Source of the DNA: Pseudomonas frederiksbergensis
Lineage (GTDB): Bacteria; Pseudomonadota; Gammaproteobacteria; Pseudomonadales; Pseudomonadaceae
Reading direction: 5' to 3'
Assembly: GCF_017114915.1 (NCBI RefSeq)
Contig: NZ_JAAUOE010000025.1
Location: 1-63,141 of the forward strand
Length of the DNA: 63,141 nt
Below the pieces are notes generated by a model that had not been told where the DNA came from, searched no databases, and was given only the letters and a program-made list of their open reading frames with translations. Shown piece by piece: positions 26,180 to 34,600 of this stretch. The translations under genes and the position numbers were made by a program. The stretch's first letter is position 1, and every line of letters starts with the position of its first letter.

Positions 26180-26373
26180 GACGTGGTCCGTGTCGGTTTC
26201 GAGGGGCGACAGACTGGCGGATTCAGATGACGGCGCCGTGACACAGGACAGCTTTCGGCCAAATGGTTTCGTTATTTGTCGGAAAGCCGGGGCAGGCTCG
26301 AGCGCTTTCGGTAGAATTCGCGCCGCAGTCGTCGGTTGGGCGCCTGCCACACTGGTTCTGCCTGAGGTCTGTG

Positions 26374-26652
26374 ATGTCGCTGCAATTGATTTCGCTCTTT
26401 ACCGCTCATCCCGCCAAATTGATCAACCTGCTGGCCTTGCTGTTCGCCTTCCCGGGCGGCTGGTTGCTGCACGCCACTCGTCGTCGTGAACAGCGCGCAA
26501 TGGCGAGTCTTCAGGCGCAACGCCAAAGTCGTCCCAGTGAAGAGCCAACGCTGGACTGGGCAACCCTGCGCATGAACCGGTTTTTCTATCGCTTCGGTTT
26601 TGCCTGCCTGGGGATGGCGTTGTTGGTGTCGTGGGTCAGTACTCGCGTCTGA
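26374..26652 (+). CDS. Small inner-membrane protein of unknown function
   Basis: A 92-residue protein with two hydrophobic segments (LINLLALLFAFPGGWLL near residues 14-30 and FGFACLGMALLVSW near 73-87) joined by a basic, Gln/Arg-rich loop. ATG 26374 has GAGG seven bases ahead. It is followed by a REP element. No family is recognised. Confidence 0.65.
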   Translation: MSLQLISLFTAHPAKLINLLALLFAFPGGWLLHATRRREQRAMASLQAQRQSRPSEEPTLDWATLRMNRFFYRFGFACLGMALLVSWVSTRV

Positions 26653-26668
26653 AGTTCTGACACAAGAC

Positions 26669-26802
26669 CTTGTGGCGAGGGGGCTTGCCCCCGTTCGGCT
26701 GCGCAGCAGTCGTAAAGTCGATGGTCGTGATCTGAAAGAACAGCGATTGCAGATTCTGGGTCTGCTGCGCAGCCCAACGGGGGCAAGCCCCCTCGCCACA
26801 GG
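26669..26802. repeat. Long REP-type inverted repeat
   Basis: Left arm TTGTGGCGAGGGGGCTTGCC and its continuation into the GGCTGCGCAGCAG core are mirrored by CTGCTGCGCAGCC and GGCAAGCCCCCTCGCCACA on the right. The element fills the space between the small membrane protein and the convergent acyltransferase. It shares the TCGGCTGCGCAGCAGTCGT core with the element at 41856. Confidence 0.8.
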
Positions 26803-26831
26803 GCGCCGTTGTCGTATCCAGCCAAATAGCC

Positions 26832-27998
26832 TTAAAGCGGCAATCCGGCCTTGACCCGATACTGATTACGCACCGGCGTCGCATATTGCAGCACCAGGAA
26901 CGGACGATGCTCCTCAGGGCAAGCCTCCAGCCGTCGCTGCCATTCTTCCCGGGCCTTGGCCAGTTCGTCTGCCGCAAACACCTCGGCCGCTTTGGGCACC
27001 TGCAATTGCGGATCGGCGTCTTTCCACTGTGCATACGCCAGGTAGTGCACCGGAAACAACCGGTAGCCGCCCAGGATCTGCTTGTCTATTTCGATCGCCA
27101 ATTGTTTGGTGTCTTCGAACAGCTCGGTGATCGGCGCGGCAAAGTTCACATGGACCCGGCCCTTGTAGCCGGTGATGCCTTTGGCGATGCTCACGTCATC
27201 CTCGCCCGGCGCCTTGGTGTAGGTGCCGGTGGTGGCGCGGATGTACAGCTCGCGGGCCTTTGCCTGGTCGCACGGGTCGTATTCGTAGCTGATCGACACC
27301 GGGGTGAGGTTCAGCGAGCGGATGACTTCGCCGAACGGCTCGTCCTTGCGGCTCATGTGGAACATCTTGAGGATCGCCGACTCGGTGCGGTCGTCGCCAT
27401 CCTTGGCCCGGCCTTCGGCCTGAGCGATCCAGATCGAGGCGCAATCGTTGCGGATCGAGTGGTTGATGTAGGCCGATAGCAACTGATACGCCGCCATTTT
27501 TTCCCGGCGGCCGGTGATCGAACGGTGCACGATGAAGCTCTTGTTCAGGCGCATCAAATCGCTGACGAAGGGCTTTTGCAGCAGGTTATCGCCGATGGCG
27601 ATGCGCGGGGTCGGCAGGCCGGCGTGGTACACGGCATAGTTGACGAAGGCCGGGTCCATCACGATGTCGCGGTGGTTGGCGATGAACAGGTAGGCACTGC
27701 CGGATTTGAATTGCTCCACGCCGGTGTAGGTCACCCCGTCCGTGGCACGTTCGATGGTGTGATCGACGTAAAACTCGACTTTGTCCTGCAACGTGGCCAC
27801 CGACGTGACGCTGGCGAACTCACGGCGCAGCCGATGCGCTATAAGAGGTTTGAGCATCCAGCCTAAGGCACCGGCATAACGCGGGAAGCGGAAGTGGGTG
27901 AGGATATCTAGAAACGCCTTGTCGCCGAGCAGCCGTGCCAGCACCGCTGGGACTTCGCTATCGTCGTAAGGTCGGATGGCATCGAATTCGCCCATCAT
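26832..27998 (-). CDS. 1-acyl-glycerol-phosphate-type acyltransferase
   Basis: A 388-residue cytoplasmic-face acyltransferase of the PlsC-like superfamily. The catalytic NHX4D motif is NHRDIVMDP near residue 133. The later blocks RLNKSFIVHRS and IWIAQAEGRAKDGDD match the substrate-phosphate motifs. It is longer than typical PlsC, with extra N- and C-terminal regions, as in pseudomonad glycerol-acyltransferase-like proteins. The exact acyl acceptor is unknown. It diverges from the CPXCG gene. Confidence 0.82.
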   Translation of the reverse strand: MMGEFDAIRPYDDSEVPAVLARLLGDKAFLDILTHFRFPRYAGALGWMLKPLIAHRLRREFASVTSVATLQDKVEFYVDHTIERATDGVTYTGVEQFKSGSAYLFIANHRDIVMDPAFVNYAVYHAGLPTPRIAIGDNLLQKPFVSDLMRLNKSFIVHRSITGRREKMAAYQLLSAYINHSIRNDCASIWIAQAEGRAKDGDDRTESAILKMFHMSRKDEPFGEVIRSLNLTPVSISYEYDPCDQAKARELYIRATTGTYTKAPGEDDVSIAKGITGYKGRVHVNFAAPITELFEDTKQLAIEIDKQILGGYRLFPVHYLAYAQWKDADPQLQVPKAAEVFAADELAKAREEWQRRLEACPEEHRPFLVLQYATPVRNQYRVKAGLPL

Positions 27999-28137
27999 GC
28001 TCTCTTGTTAGAAACGGCTAGGGTAAGTAAAGGTTTTGATCGAAAACCAACGGGGCACGGTCTGAAAAGGTAGTCAGACGAAAATAGCCCTGCAAATAGA
28101 CCGGCGATTATACGCACAAGTCACCTGGGAGACCGCG

Positions 28138-28320
28138 ATGCTGGAAACCGAGCGTTATGAATGCCCGTATTGTGGTGAAGAGTCTGAAGCTGTTCTGGAC
28201 TTGTCCGGCGGCGATCAGACCTACATCGAAGATTGTCCGGTGTGTTGCCGTCCCATTACTTTTGTCTTGCAGACTGACGGTCATGAATGGTTGCTCGAGG
28301 TTCACAGCGAAAACGAGTGA
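28138..28320 (+). CDS. CPXCG-motif cysteine-rich protein
   Basis: A 60-residue protein with two CxxC pairs, CPYCGEE near residue 9 and CPVCCRP near residue 33, forming a likely zinc ribbon. This CPXCG family is widespread in gammaproteobacteria; its function is unknown. GGGAGACCGCG precedes the ATG. It lies 6 bases ahead of the DUF2007 gene and is probably co-transcribed with it. Confidence 0.8.
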   Translation: MLETERYECPYCGEESEAVLDLSGGDQTYIEDCPVCCRPITFVLQTDGHEWLLEVHSENE

Positions 28321-28326
28321 GGGTCT

Positions 28327-28587
28327 ATGCAGCGTATTTACGAGCCGGAAAACCTGATGGAAGGCGAATTGCTGCTAAGCATGCTGGCCAGCGAGGGCAT
28401 CGAGGCGCATCTGGTGGGGCGGGATTTGATCGGCGGTACCGGGGAGTTGCCGATCTTCGGCCTGCTGGGTTTATCGGTCGATAATGACCAGGCGCAATAC
28501 GCGCGGGAGCTGATCGCCGCGTACAATGCCGCGCTGCCGCTGTCCGGCGATGAACCGGACAACTTTCCCGGCACGCTGGTCTGTTAG
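28327..28587 (+). CDS. DUF2007-type putative signal-transducing protein
   Basis: An 86-residue protein of the GlnB-like DUF2007 fold, seen from the start MQRIYEPENLMEGELLLSMLASEGIEAHL and the central GTGELPIFGLLGLSVDNDQAQYARELI. Partner and ligand unknown. It sits between the CPXCG gene and the SRAP gene in one probable operon. Confidence 0.78.
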   Translation: MQRIYEPENLMEGELLLSMLASEGIEAHLVGRDLIGGTGELPIFGLLGLSVDNDQAQYARELIAAYNAALPLSGDEPDNFPGTLVC

Positions 28588-28622
28588 GCTGACGTTCGTT
28601 TGATCAAGAGTCGTATTACCCC

Positions 28623-29246
28623 ATGTGTGGACGTTATGCCCTGTTTCGCTGGAACCGCGACTTCGCGGCCCTGCCCGGATTCCCCGCCGATCAGCAGGCC
28701 CAGTGGAATATTTCTCCCAACGATTCGGTATTGATGCTGCGTGCAGGCGCGGACGGGCAGCGTGAGTTGGCCCGCGCCCGCTGGGGCCTGACGCCGCCGT
28801 GGCTGACCGACCTGTCCCGCACCCCGGCCCATGCTCGCGCCGAAACCGTGGCCGAACAGCCGATGTTCCGCGAAGCCTTGCGCTTGCGTCGTTGCTTGCT
28901 GCCGGCCAATGGTTTTTACGAATGGCGCGGTACCACACGCAAGCGCCCATACTGGCTGACCCCGGGGGAGGGCTCGACGCTGTACTTCGCGGCGATCTGG
29001 GAGGCGTATCCGGTGCAGGAGCAGGTGTGGCTGAGCACGGCGGTGATCACCCAGCCCGCTTCGAGTCAGCGTCGGCCGCTGATTCTCGATGCGGCGGGGC
29101 AGGACGCCTGGCTTAACCCCGAAACCCCGTTGCATGCCTTGCAGGCACTGCTGTTCAGCGAACCCGCGGCGCTGCGCGAGCGGGTGCTGGCGAACATGGT
29201 GAATGATCCGAAACTCAATGGGCCGGAGTGTTTGACCCCCGGCTGA
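28623..29246 (+). CDS. yedK: SRAP/YedK-type abasic-site-processing protein
   Basis: Forms a covalent thiazolidine crosslink to abasic sites in single-stranded DNA, shielding them. The essential Cys2 is present (MCGRYALFRWN; the initiator Met is removed). Also seen are RWGLTPPW, HARAETVAEQPMFREAL (active-site Asn/Glu region) and ANGFYEWRG. The 207-residue length is close to E. coli YedK. Third in the run with the CPXCG and DUF2007 genes. The historical name SOS-response-associated peptidase is misleading. Confidence 0.9.
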   Translation: MCGRYALFRWNRDFAALPGFPADQQAQWNISPNDSVLMLRAGADGQRELARARWGLTPPWLTDLSRTPAHARAETVAEQPMFREALRLRRCLLPANGFYEWRGTTRKRPYWLTPGEGSTLYFAAIWEAYPVQEQVWLSTAVITQPASSQRRPLILDAAGQDAWLNPETPLHALQALLFSEPAALRERVLANMVNDPKLNGPECLTPG

Positions 29247-29252
29247 GCGAGT

Positions 29253-29362
29253 AATGATCGTTCCCACGCTCTGCGTGGGAATGAATCCCGTGACGCTCTG
29301 CGTCACAGTGGACGCGGAGCGTCCATGGCTGCATTCCCACGCGGAGCGTGGGAACGATCATT
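29253..29362. repeat. REP element, family B (GATCGTTCCCACGC type)
   Basis: AATGATCGTTCCCACGCTC at the left is mirrored by GCGTGGGAACGATCATT at the right, with inner inverted units GACGCTCTGCGTC and GACGCGGAGCGTC. It lies between the SRAP gene and the convergent chemoreceptor gene. Same family as 32609-32720. Confidence 0.85.
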
Positions 29363-29367
29363 GAACC

Positions 29368-31509
29368 CTACACCTTGAACTGATTGATCAACCGCCGCTG
29401 CTGCTCCGCCAACTTGGTCAAATCCGCACTCGCCGCGCTCGATTCATCCGCGCCACCGGCCACTTCATTAGCCACTTGCCCGATGTTGATCACGTTGCGG
29501 TTGATGTCGTCGGCCACTGCGCTCTGTTCCTCGGCCGCGCTGGCGATCTGGGTGTTCATGTCGTTGATCACCGACACCGCCTGGGTAATGGTTTCCAGCG
29601 CCTCGGCCGCTTTCGCCGCGTGTTGCACGCTTTCGTCGGTGCGGTTCTGGCTGTCTTCCATGACCCGCACCACATCGCGGGTGCCTTGTTGCAGTTGCTG
29701 GATCATGGTCTGGATTTCTTCCGTGGCCTGCTGGGTTTTCTGCGCCAGGTTGCGCACTTCATCGGCTACCACCGCAAACCCCCGGCCCTGTTCACCGGCC
29801 CGCGCCGCTTCGATGGCGGCGTTCAAGGCCAGCAGGTTGGTCTGCTCGGCGATGCCGCGAATGGCGGTCAGGATCGCATTGATGTTTTCGCTGTCCTTGG
29901 CCAGGGTCTGCACCACGCCGACGGCTTTGCCGATTTCGATGGCCAGCACGCCAATCGAATTGGACGTATCCCGGACGATTTGCTTGCCTTGCGCCGCTGC
30001 CTGATCGGCATGACTGGCGGCTTGTGCGGCCTGGGTAGCGTTGCGTGCCACGTCCTGGGCCGTGGCGGTCATTTCGTGTACAGCGGTGGCGACCTGATCG
30101 ATCTCGGCCATTTGCTTATGCACGCCGATGTTGGTGCGGATGGCGATGTCGGCGGTGTGTTCCGATGAGTCGCTGACGCTCTGCACCGACGTCACCACTT
30201 GCGTAATCATCGCCTGCAACTTCATCAGGAAGGTGTTGAAGCCCTTGGCGATCGAGCCCAGTTCGTCGCTGCGATCGCTGGTCAGACGGCGGGTCAGGTC
30301 GCCTTCACCTTGGGCGATGTCATCGAGCATGGTCACCATCTGCTTCAGCGGCCGGGCAATGCCGTGGCCCACCAGCCAAATCACCAACAAACCGATACCG
30401 GCGATCAGCAGGCCGACCATGGCCATGCCGAAGGTGTCGGATTTGCGCTGTGCGTCCAGATCGCCCTGAAGTTTTTGCAGATCGGCCATTACCGCGTTCA
30501 GCGGCAATTGCAGCATCAAGGTCCAGCGGGCGTCGGTCTGGCCGATGCCGAACGGCAGGTACAACTCGATCCGGCCCTGGGCCTTGTCGACGGTATAAGT
30601 GACTTCGCCGCGTTTGAGATTGGCCATGTTGGCAATCTGCTTGCTGTCGAGGATGTCGCTGACCTTTTCGCCGAATTTGCTCGGGTCTTTGGTGTAGGCG
30701 ACGATCCGGCCATTGCCGCCGATCAGGGCCATTTCCCCAGCGCCGCCGTACAGTTTCTGATTCGCCCCCAGGAGCATTTCCTGGATGAAGTTCACCGACA
30801 GGTCGGCGCCGACGATGCCCTGGAACGCGCCGTTGAGCATGATCGGTTCAATGAAGGAAGCGAGCATGACGATCTTGTCGCCGACCTTGTAAGGCGCCGG
30901 ATCGATCACGCAGGATTTTTTGGTTTCTTTCGAGCACAGGTAGTACTCGCTGGCGCGCACGCCGGTGGACAGGGTTTTCTGGTCGTCGACATCCACCAGT
31001 TTGTCCAGGCCCAGACTGCCGTCTTCGTTGCGGAACCACCACGGCAGAAAGCGCCCGTTGCTGGCATCGATGCCGACGACTTGGGTGCCGACGTAGGCCG
31101 CATCATTGTGGTCGAGTACGTTTTTTTCCCAGCCGATGTAGGTACCGAGAATTTTCGGGTTCCGGACGACGTTTTCCTTGATCAGGCTGATCAGTTGCTC
31201 ACGGCTCAGGCTCAGTTGCGGCTGACCATCGGTGCCCGGTGTGCCGATCAACGCATTGACCCGCACCAGGCCGCCGGCTATCAGCAGCGGCGCTTCGAGT
31301 TCGCGCTGGATCTGGCTGACCTGGGTTTGCGCCAGCGACGTCAGGCGTTGCTCGATGACTTGCTCGAACTGCGCCTGGGTCCGTTGCTGAACCATGTCTT
31401 GGGTCCGGGCGCCGGAAAACAGCGCGTACAGCACCAGGGCGGCGACGACGCTGAGCACAATAGCGCCGGCCAGGGCGGCAACGGAAAACTGGATCGACTT
31501 GAATTTCAT
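29368..31509 (-). CDS. Methyl-accepting chemotaxis protein with Cache sensor
   Basis: A 713-residue chemoreceptor. TM1 is near residues 9-31. A large periplasmic region of Cache type follows (about 32-355; LPWWFRNEDGS and ASEYYLCSKETKKSCVIDPAPYKVGDK lie in the ligand half). TM2 is near 370-390, then HAMP and a cytoplasmic signalling domain with the universal hairpin tip IRGIAEQTNLLALNAAIEAARAGEQGRGFAVVADEVRNLA. The ligand cannot be assigned; the canonical amino-acid-binding pattern was not clearly seen. It has no adjacent che genes and is transcribed alone. Confidence 0.9.
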   Translation of the reverse strand: MKFKSIQFSVAALAGAIVLSVVAALVLYALFSGARTQDMVQQRTQAQFEQVIEQRLTSLAQTQVSQIQRELEAPLLIAGGLVRVNALIGTPGTDGQPQLSLSREQLISLIKENVVRNPKILGTYIGWEKNVLDHNDAAYVGTQVVGIDASNGRFLPWWFRNEDGSLGLDKLVDVDDQKTLSTGVRASEYYLCSKETKKSCVIDPAPYKVGDKIVMLASFIEPIMLNGAFQGIVGADLSVNFIQEMLLGANQKLYGGAGEMALIGGNGRIVAYTKDPSKFGEKVSDILDSKQIANMANLKRGEVTYTVDKAQGRIELYLPFGIGQTDARWTLMLQLPLNAVMADLQKLQGDLDAQRKSDTFGMAMVGLLIAGIGLLVIWLVGHGIARPLKQMVTMLDDIAQGEGDLTRRLTSDRSDELGSIAKGFNTFLMKLQAMITQVVTSVQSVSDSSEHTADIAIRTNIGVHKQMAEIDQVATAVHEMTATAQDVARNATQAAQAASHADQAAAQGKQIVRDTSNSIGVLAIEIGKAVGVVQTLAKDSENINAILTAIRGIAEQTNLLALNAAIEAARAGEQGRGFAVVADEVRNLAQKTQQATEEIQTMIQQLQQGTRDVVRVMEDSQNRTDESVQHAAKAAEALETITQAVSVINDMNTQIASAAEEQSAVADDINRNVINIGQVANEVAGGADESSAASADLTKLAEQQRRLINQFKV

Positions 31510-31783
31510 GGGTGCTCCGCACGCAAGAGGACGTCTGCGGTGCTGTATCGGCAGGGAAGCGGAGGGTCATGAATGAGGTGTGACGAATTGGCTGTTTTGG
31601 AGTGCTGGATGTCGTAAATGAATCGTTGTCGACCGCGATCGGCTGCGGCGGGCAGTCTTATGTGAATTTTTTCCTACGATGGTCGGGGCTTTGTCTGAAA
31701 TGTACGTGTTACACGTCCGTTGTATCTGGCGCCGATACAAATCCCCACCTAGGATACGCGGCATGTTTCCAGGGAGCTTCTTG

Positions 31784-32602
31784 ATGAGTAAGACATTGGT
31801 TTTGTGTGCACTGAGCGCAAGTCTGCTGCTCGCCGGTTGTCAGTCGGTCAACACCACCAGCGGTGGGGCCGTGGGCGTTGAACGCAAGCAGTACATGTTC
31901 AGCATGCTGTCGACTGCCGAGGTCAACCAGATGTACGCCCAGTCTTATCAACAGACGATCGGGGAGGCGAGCACCAAAGGCGTGCTGGACAAATCCAGTA
32001 ACGATGCCAAGCGCGTCCAGGCGATTTCCAATCGCCTGATTGCCCAGGCACCCGTGTTCCGTCCGGATGCGGCCCAGTGGCAATGGGAAGTGAACCTGAT
32101 CAAGAGTGACGAACTGAATGCCTCCTGCGGGCCTGGCGGCAAGATCATTTTCTACTCCGGGCTGATCGACACCCTGCAACTCACCGACGACGAAATCGCC
32201 GCCATCATCGGCCATGAAATCGCCCACGCCTTGCGCGAGCACGGTCGTGAAGCGATGTCCAAGGCTTACGGCATCGAAATGGCCAAGCAGGGCGCCGGTG
32301 CGTTGCTCGGTCTGGGCCAGGACAGCCTGGCCCTGGCGGACACCGTGGCCAAATACGGCATGACCTTGCCCAACAGTCGCGGCAATGAAAACGAAGCGGA
32401 CCTGATCGGTCTCGAACTGGCCGCCCGCGCCGGTTACAACCCGAACGCCGCGATTACCCTGTGGAACAAGATGAGCAAAGCCTCCAATGGCGCGCCGCCA
32501 GAGTTCTTGAGCACGCACCCGGCGTCGGCCAGTCGGATTGCCGCTTTGCAGGCGGCGATTCCGAAGGTTATGCCGTTGTACGAGAAAGCCAGGAAATCCT
32601 GA
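31784..32602 (+). CDS. M48-family metalloprotease lipoprotein
   Basis: A 272-residue protein with a lipoprotein signal (lipobox LLAGC at about residues 14-18) and an M48 zinc-protease domain. The catalytic HEXXH is GHEIAHALREHGREA near residue 140, and the downstream zinc ligand is in NENEADLIGLELAARAGYNP. It is probably an outer-membrane-facing quality-control protease of the LoiP/YcaL type. ATG 31784 is chosen because the longer frame starts before the signal peptide. Confidence 0.88.
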   Translation: MSKTLVLCALSASLLLAGCQSVNTTSGGAVGVERKQYMFSMLSTAEVNQMYAQSYQQTIGEASTKGVLDKSSNDAKRVQAISNRLIAQAPVFRPDAAQWQWEVNLIKSDELNASCGPGGKIIFYSGLIDTLQLTDDEIAAIIGHEIAHALREHGREAMSKAYGIEMAKQGAGALLGLGQDSLALADTVAKYGMTLPNSRGNENEADLIGLELAARAGYNPNAAITLWNKMSKASNGAPPEFLSTHPASASRIAALQAAIPKVMPLYEKARKS

Positions 32603-32608
32603 GTAAGT

Positions 32609-32720
32609 GATCGTTCCCACGCTCTGCGTGGGAATGCCGCCATGGGCGCTCCGCGTCCGCTTTAACGTCGTGACGCGGAGCGTCACCGGATGCATTCCCA
32701 CGCAGAGCGTGGGAACGATC
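32609..32720. repeat. REP element, family B, 28-base perfect arms
   Basis: Arms 32609-32636 and 32693-32720 are exact inverted copies beginning GATCGTTCCCACGCTCTGCG. The inner region repeats GGCGCTCCGCGTC and GACGCGGAGCGTC. It lies between the convergent M48 and TMEM165-type genes. Confidence 0.88.
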
Positions 32721-32731
32721 GGGTTGTCGTG

Positions 32732-33316
32732 TCAAACCCACCCACTGCTCTGCATCGCCTTGTACACCGCGACAATCGCCAGAATGAAGAACGCCGACGC
32801 CGCCAGGCGACGGATCAGGGTCAAGGGCAGTTTTTCCGCCGCAAAGTTACCCGCCAAAACCACCGGCACGTTGGCGATCAACATCCCGGCGGTGGTGCCG
32901 ATGATCACCAGCCATAGATCCGGGTATTGCGCGGCGAGCATTACGGTCGCGACTTGAGTCTTGTCGCCCATTTCCGCGAGGAAGAACGCAATCAGCGTGG
33001 TCAGGAATGGCCCGAACTTGCGGGCGGTGCTGGCTTCGTCTTCGTCCATCTTGTCCGGCACCAGGGTCCACAGCGCGGTGGCGGCGAAGCTCGCGGCGAG
33101 GATCCAGTGCAGCGTCGCATTCGAGAAGAAACTGCCGAACCAGGCGCCTACCGCACCGGCTGCCGCGTGGTTGGCCAGGGTGGCGGCGACGATGCCGGCG
33201 ATGATTGGCCAGGGTTTACGAAAGCGTGCCGCAAGAATGAGCGCGAGCAGTTGCGTCTTGTCGCCGATTTCGGCCAAGGCAACGATTGCGGTGGGAACGA
33301 GAAGTGAATCCAGCAT
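32732..33316 (-). CDS. TMEM165/GDT1-family manganese exporter-type membrane protein
   Basis: A 194-residue integral membrane protein of UPF0016. It has two copies of the family signature: ALAEIGDKTQLLALILA near residue 13 and LAEMGDKTQVATVMLAA near residue 127, each with the E-x-G-D-K-T-Q cation-binding motif. Family members export Mn2+ or exchange Ca2+/Mn2+ for protons. ATG 33316 was chosen because the upstream frame is the riboswitch leader. Expression is expected to rise with manganese. Confidence 0.88.
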   Translation of the reverse strand: MLDSLLVPTAIVALAEIGDKTQLLALILAARFRKPWPIIAGIVAATLANHAAAGAVGAWFGSFFSNATLHWILAASFAATALWTLVPDKMDEDEASTARKFGPFLTTLIAFFLAEMGDKTQVATVMLAAQYPDLWLVIIGTTAGMLIANVPVVLAGNFAAEKLPLTLIRRLAASAFFILAIVAVYKAMQSSGWV

Positions 33317-33330
33317 CAGGGTTTTCCTAA

Positions 33331-33394
33331 GGGGCGGGTCGACACGGCTATGACACGTACAGCCTTCCCGCCCCGGGTAAGGTGTTCGTGTCAT
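33331..33394 (-). promoter_or_regulatory. Candidate expression platform with mutually exclusive stems
   Basis: Two perfect 8-base stems interlock. 33350-33357 (ATGACACG) pairs with 33387-33394 (CGTGTCAT), and 33331-33338 (GGGGCGGG) pairs with 33367-33374 (CCCGCCCC). They cannot form together without a pseudoknot. The second stem ends just upstream of the AGGA box of the TMEM165-type gene and has no T-tract, pointing to translational rather than transcriptional control. Confidence 0.55.
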
Positions 33395-33404
33395 AGGTCT
33401 TGTC

Positions 33405-33530
33405 AAACCCTGCGAACCGTCTGATGCGGACGCTTGGGTCGCATACGCCATGGCCTGAGGACCAAGTATGTTGACGTATGCCGGACGAGCATGGCGCTCG
33501 TGGGAGACTACTCCCCTAGGACGGAGCGGA
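33405..33530 (-). ncRNA. yybP-ykoY manganese riboswitch
   Basis: The minus-strand leader holds both conserved elements of this class. These are GGGGAGTAG (33508-33516) and CGTCAACATA (33467-33476), followed by pairing segments CTTGG/CCAAG. Known yybP-ykoY riboswitches bind Mn2+ and control mntP and TMEM165-type genes, and this one precedes exactly such a gene by about 90 bases. Aptamer boundaries are approximate. Confidence 0.85.
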
Positions 33531-33568
33531 TTCTGCCTAGGCAAATCCGATTGGGCAAGCCCTCTTTT

Positions 33569-34567
33569 TCAGCCGCGCTTGGCGCGATAGATTCGGAAAC
33601 CCTGTCCTTCAGCCTTGATCGCACACGCGCCCAGATGCTCTTCGATCAGCGGTTGGTACTTCAGGAAGCTGTTCGCGACCAGGCGCAGTTCGCCGCCGTT
33701 TTTCAGATGTTTAGCCGCTTTTCGCAACAGGTTCTCTGTGGCGAAGTAGTCGGTGTGCACGCCGACATGGAACGGCGGGTTGCTCAGAATTGCGCTCAAA
33801 CCCATCGGTGCGGCATCGATGCCGTCACCGGTCATCACCTCCGCTTCCAGACCATTGGCAGCCAGGGTCAGGCGACTGCTGGCGGCGGCAAACGCGTCGA
33901 CATCGAGCAGGGTGACCTGGTTGTGCGGATAACGTCGCTTGACCGCCGCCCCCAAGACGCCCGCGCCGCATCCGAAGTCCAGCAAATGGCCGCTGGGCAG
34001 TTTGTCCAGATGCTCCAGCAGCAGGGCGCTGCCGCGATCCAGTCGACCGTGGCTGAATACGCCCGGCAGGCTGATGACTTTCAACGGCCCTTCGGCCAAC
34101 GGCAATTCATAGGTCTGGGCCAGGCTTTCCAGCGATTTGGCTTCTGGCGCATTGGCCACGGTCACCTGCCAGAGCTGGCAATGCCGCGCGCTGTCGAGCT
34201 TGCGGGGTTTGCCGAAGGGGTTCAGCTGCTTGGCCGCGCCTTCGATGCCGCTGCGTTTTTCGCCCACCAGATACAACTCACGACCGGCCAGACGAGAGGC
34301 GAGGGCGTTGAGGAGGTAGTCGGTCAGGTCCTTGGACTTGGGCAAAAACACCACCGCGCTGTCGAACTCGCGCGCGGGCGCATTCACGCCAAAATGGCTG
34401 CGCTCGGCGAAACGAGCGTCCAGCGCTGCTTGATCGCCAGCGTGCCAGCACCAGCCGTGGGCGTCGGGCAAGCGACCCAGCAAGTCGTCGGCGGGCAAGC
34501 CGGCCAGCAATAGCGAACCCTGGAATAACTCGGCCTGACGAAGCAGTACTTCACTGCGCGGATCCAT
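33569..34567 (-). CDS. rsmC: 16S rRNA (guanine1207-N2)-methyltransferase
   Basis: A 332-residue RsmC-type enzyme with a degenerate N-terminal methyltransferase half and a catalytic C-terminal half. The SAM motif is LLDFGCGAGVLGAAVKRRYP near residue 195, and the base-flipping catalytic motif LSNPPFHVGVHTD is near residue 260. AAGGAG precedes ATG 34567. The downstream Mn riboswitch begins directly after its stop, so its promoter probably lies within the rsmC tail. Confidence 0.9.
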   Translation of the reverse strand: MDPRSEVLLRQAELFQGSLLLAGLPADDLLGRLPDAHGWCWHAGDQAALDARFAERSHFGVNAPAREFDSAVVFLPKSKDLTDYLLNALASRLAGRELYLVGEKRSGIEGAAKQLNPFGKPRKLDSARHCQLWQVTVANAPEAKSLESLAQTYELPLAEGPLKVISLPGVFSHGRLDRGSALLLEHLDKLPSGHLLDFGCGAGVLGAAVKRRYPHNQVTLLDVDAFAAASSRLTLAANGLEAEVMTGDGIDAAPMGLSAILSNPPFHVGVHTDYFATENLLRKAAKHLKNGGELRLVANSFLKYQPLIEEHLGACAIKAEGQGFRIYRAKRG

Positions 34568-34600
34568 ACTCTGCTCCTTGAAAAAAAGTGCCGCAGTTTA

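Noticed and set aside
30199..31572. 457-residue frame on the plus strand
   Set aside because: Mirror of the chemoreceptor gene; composition is that of a reverse-complement shadow.
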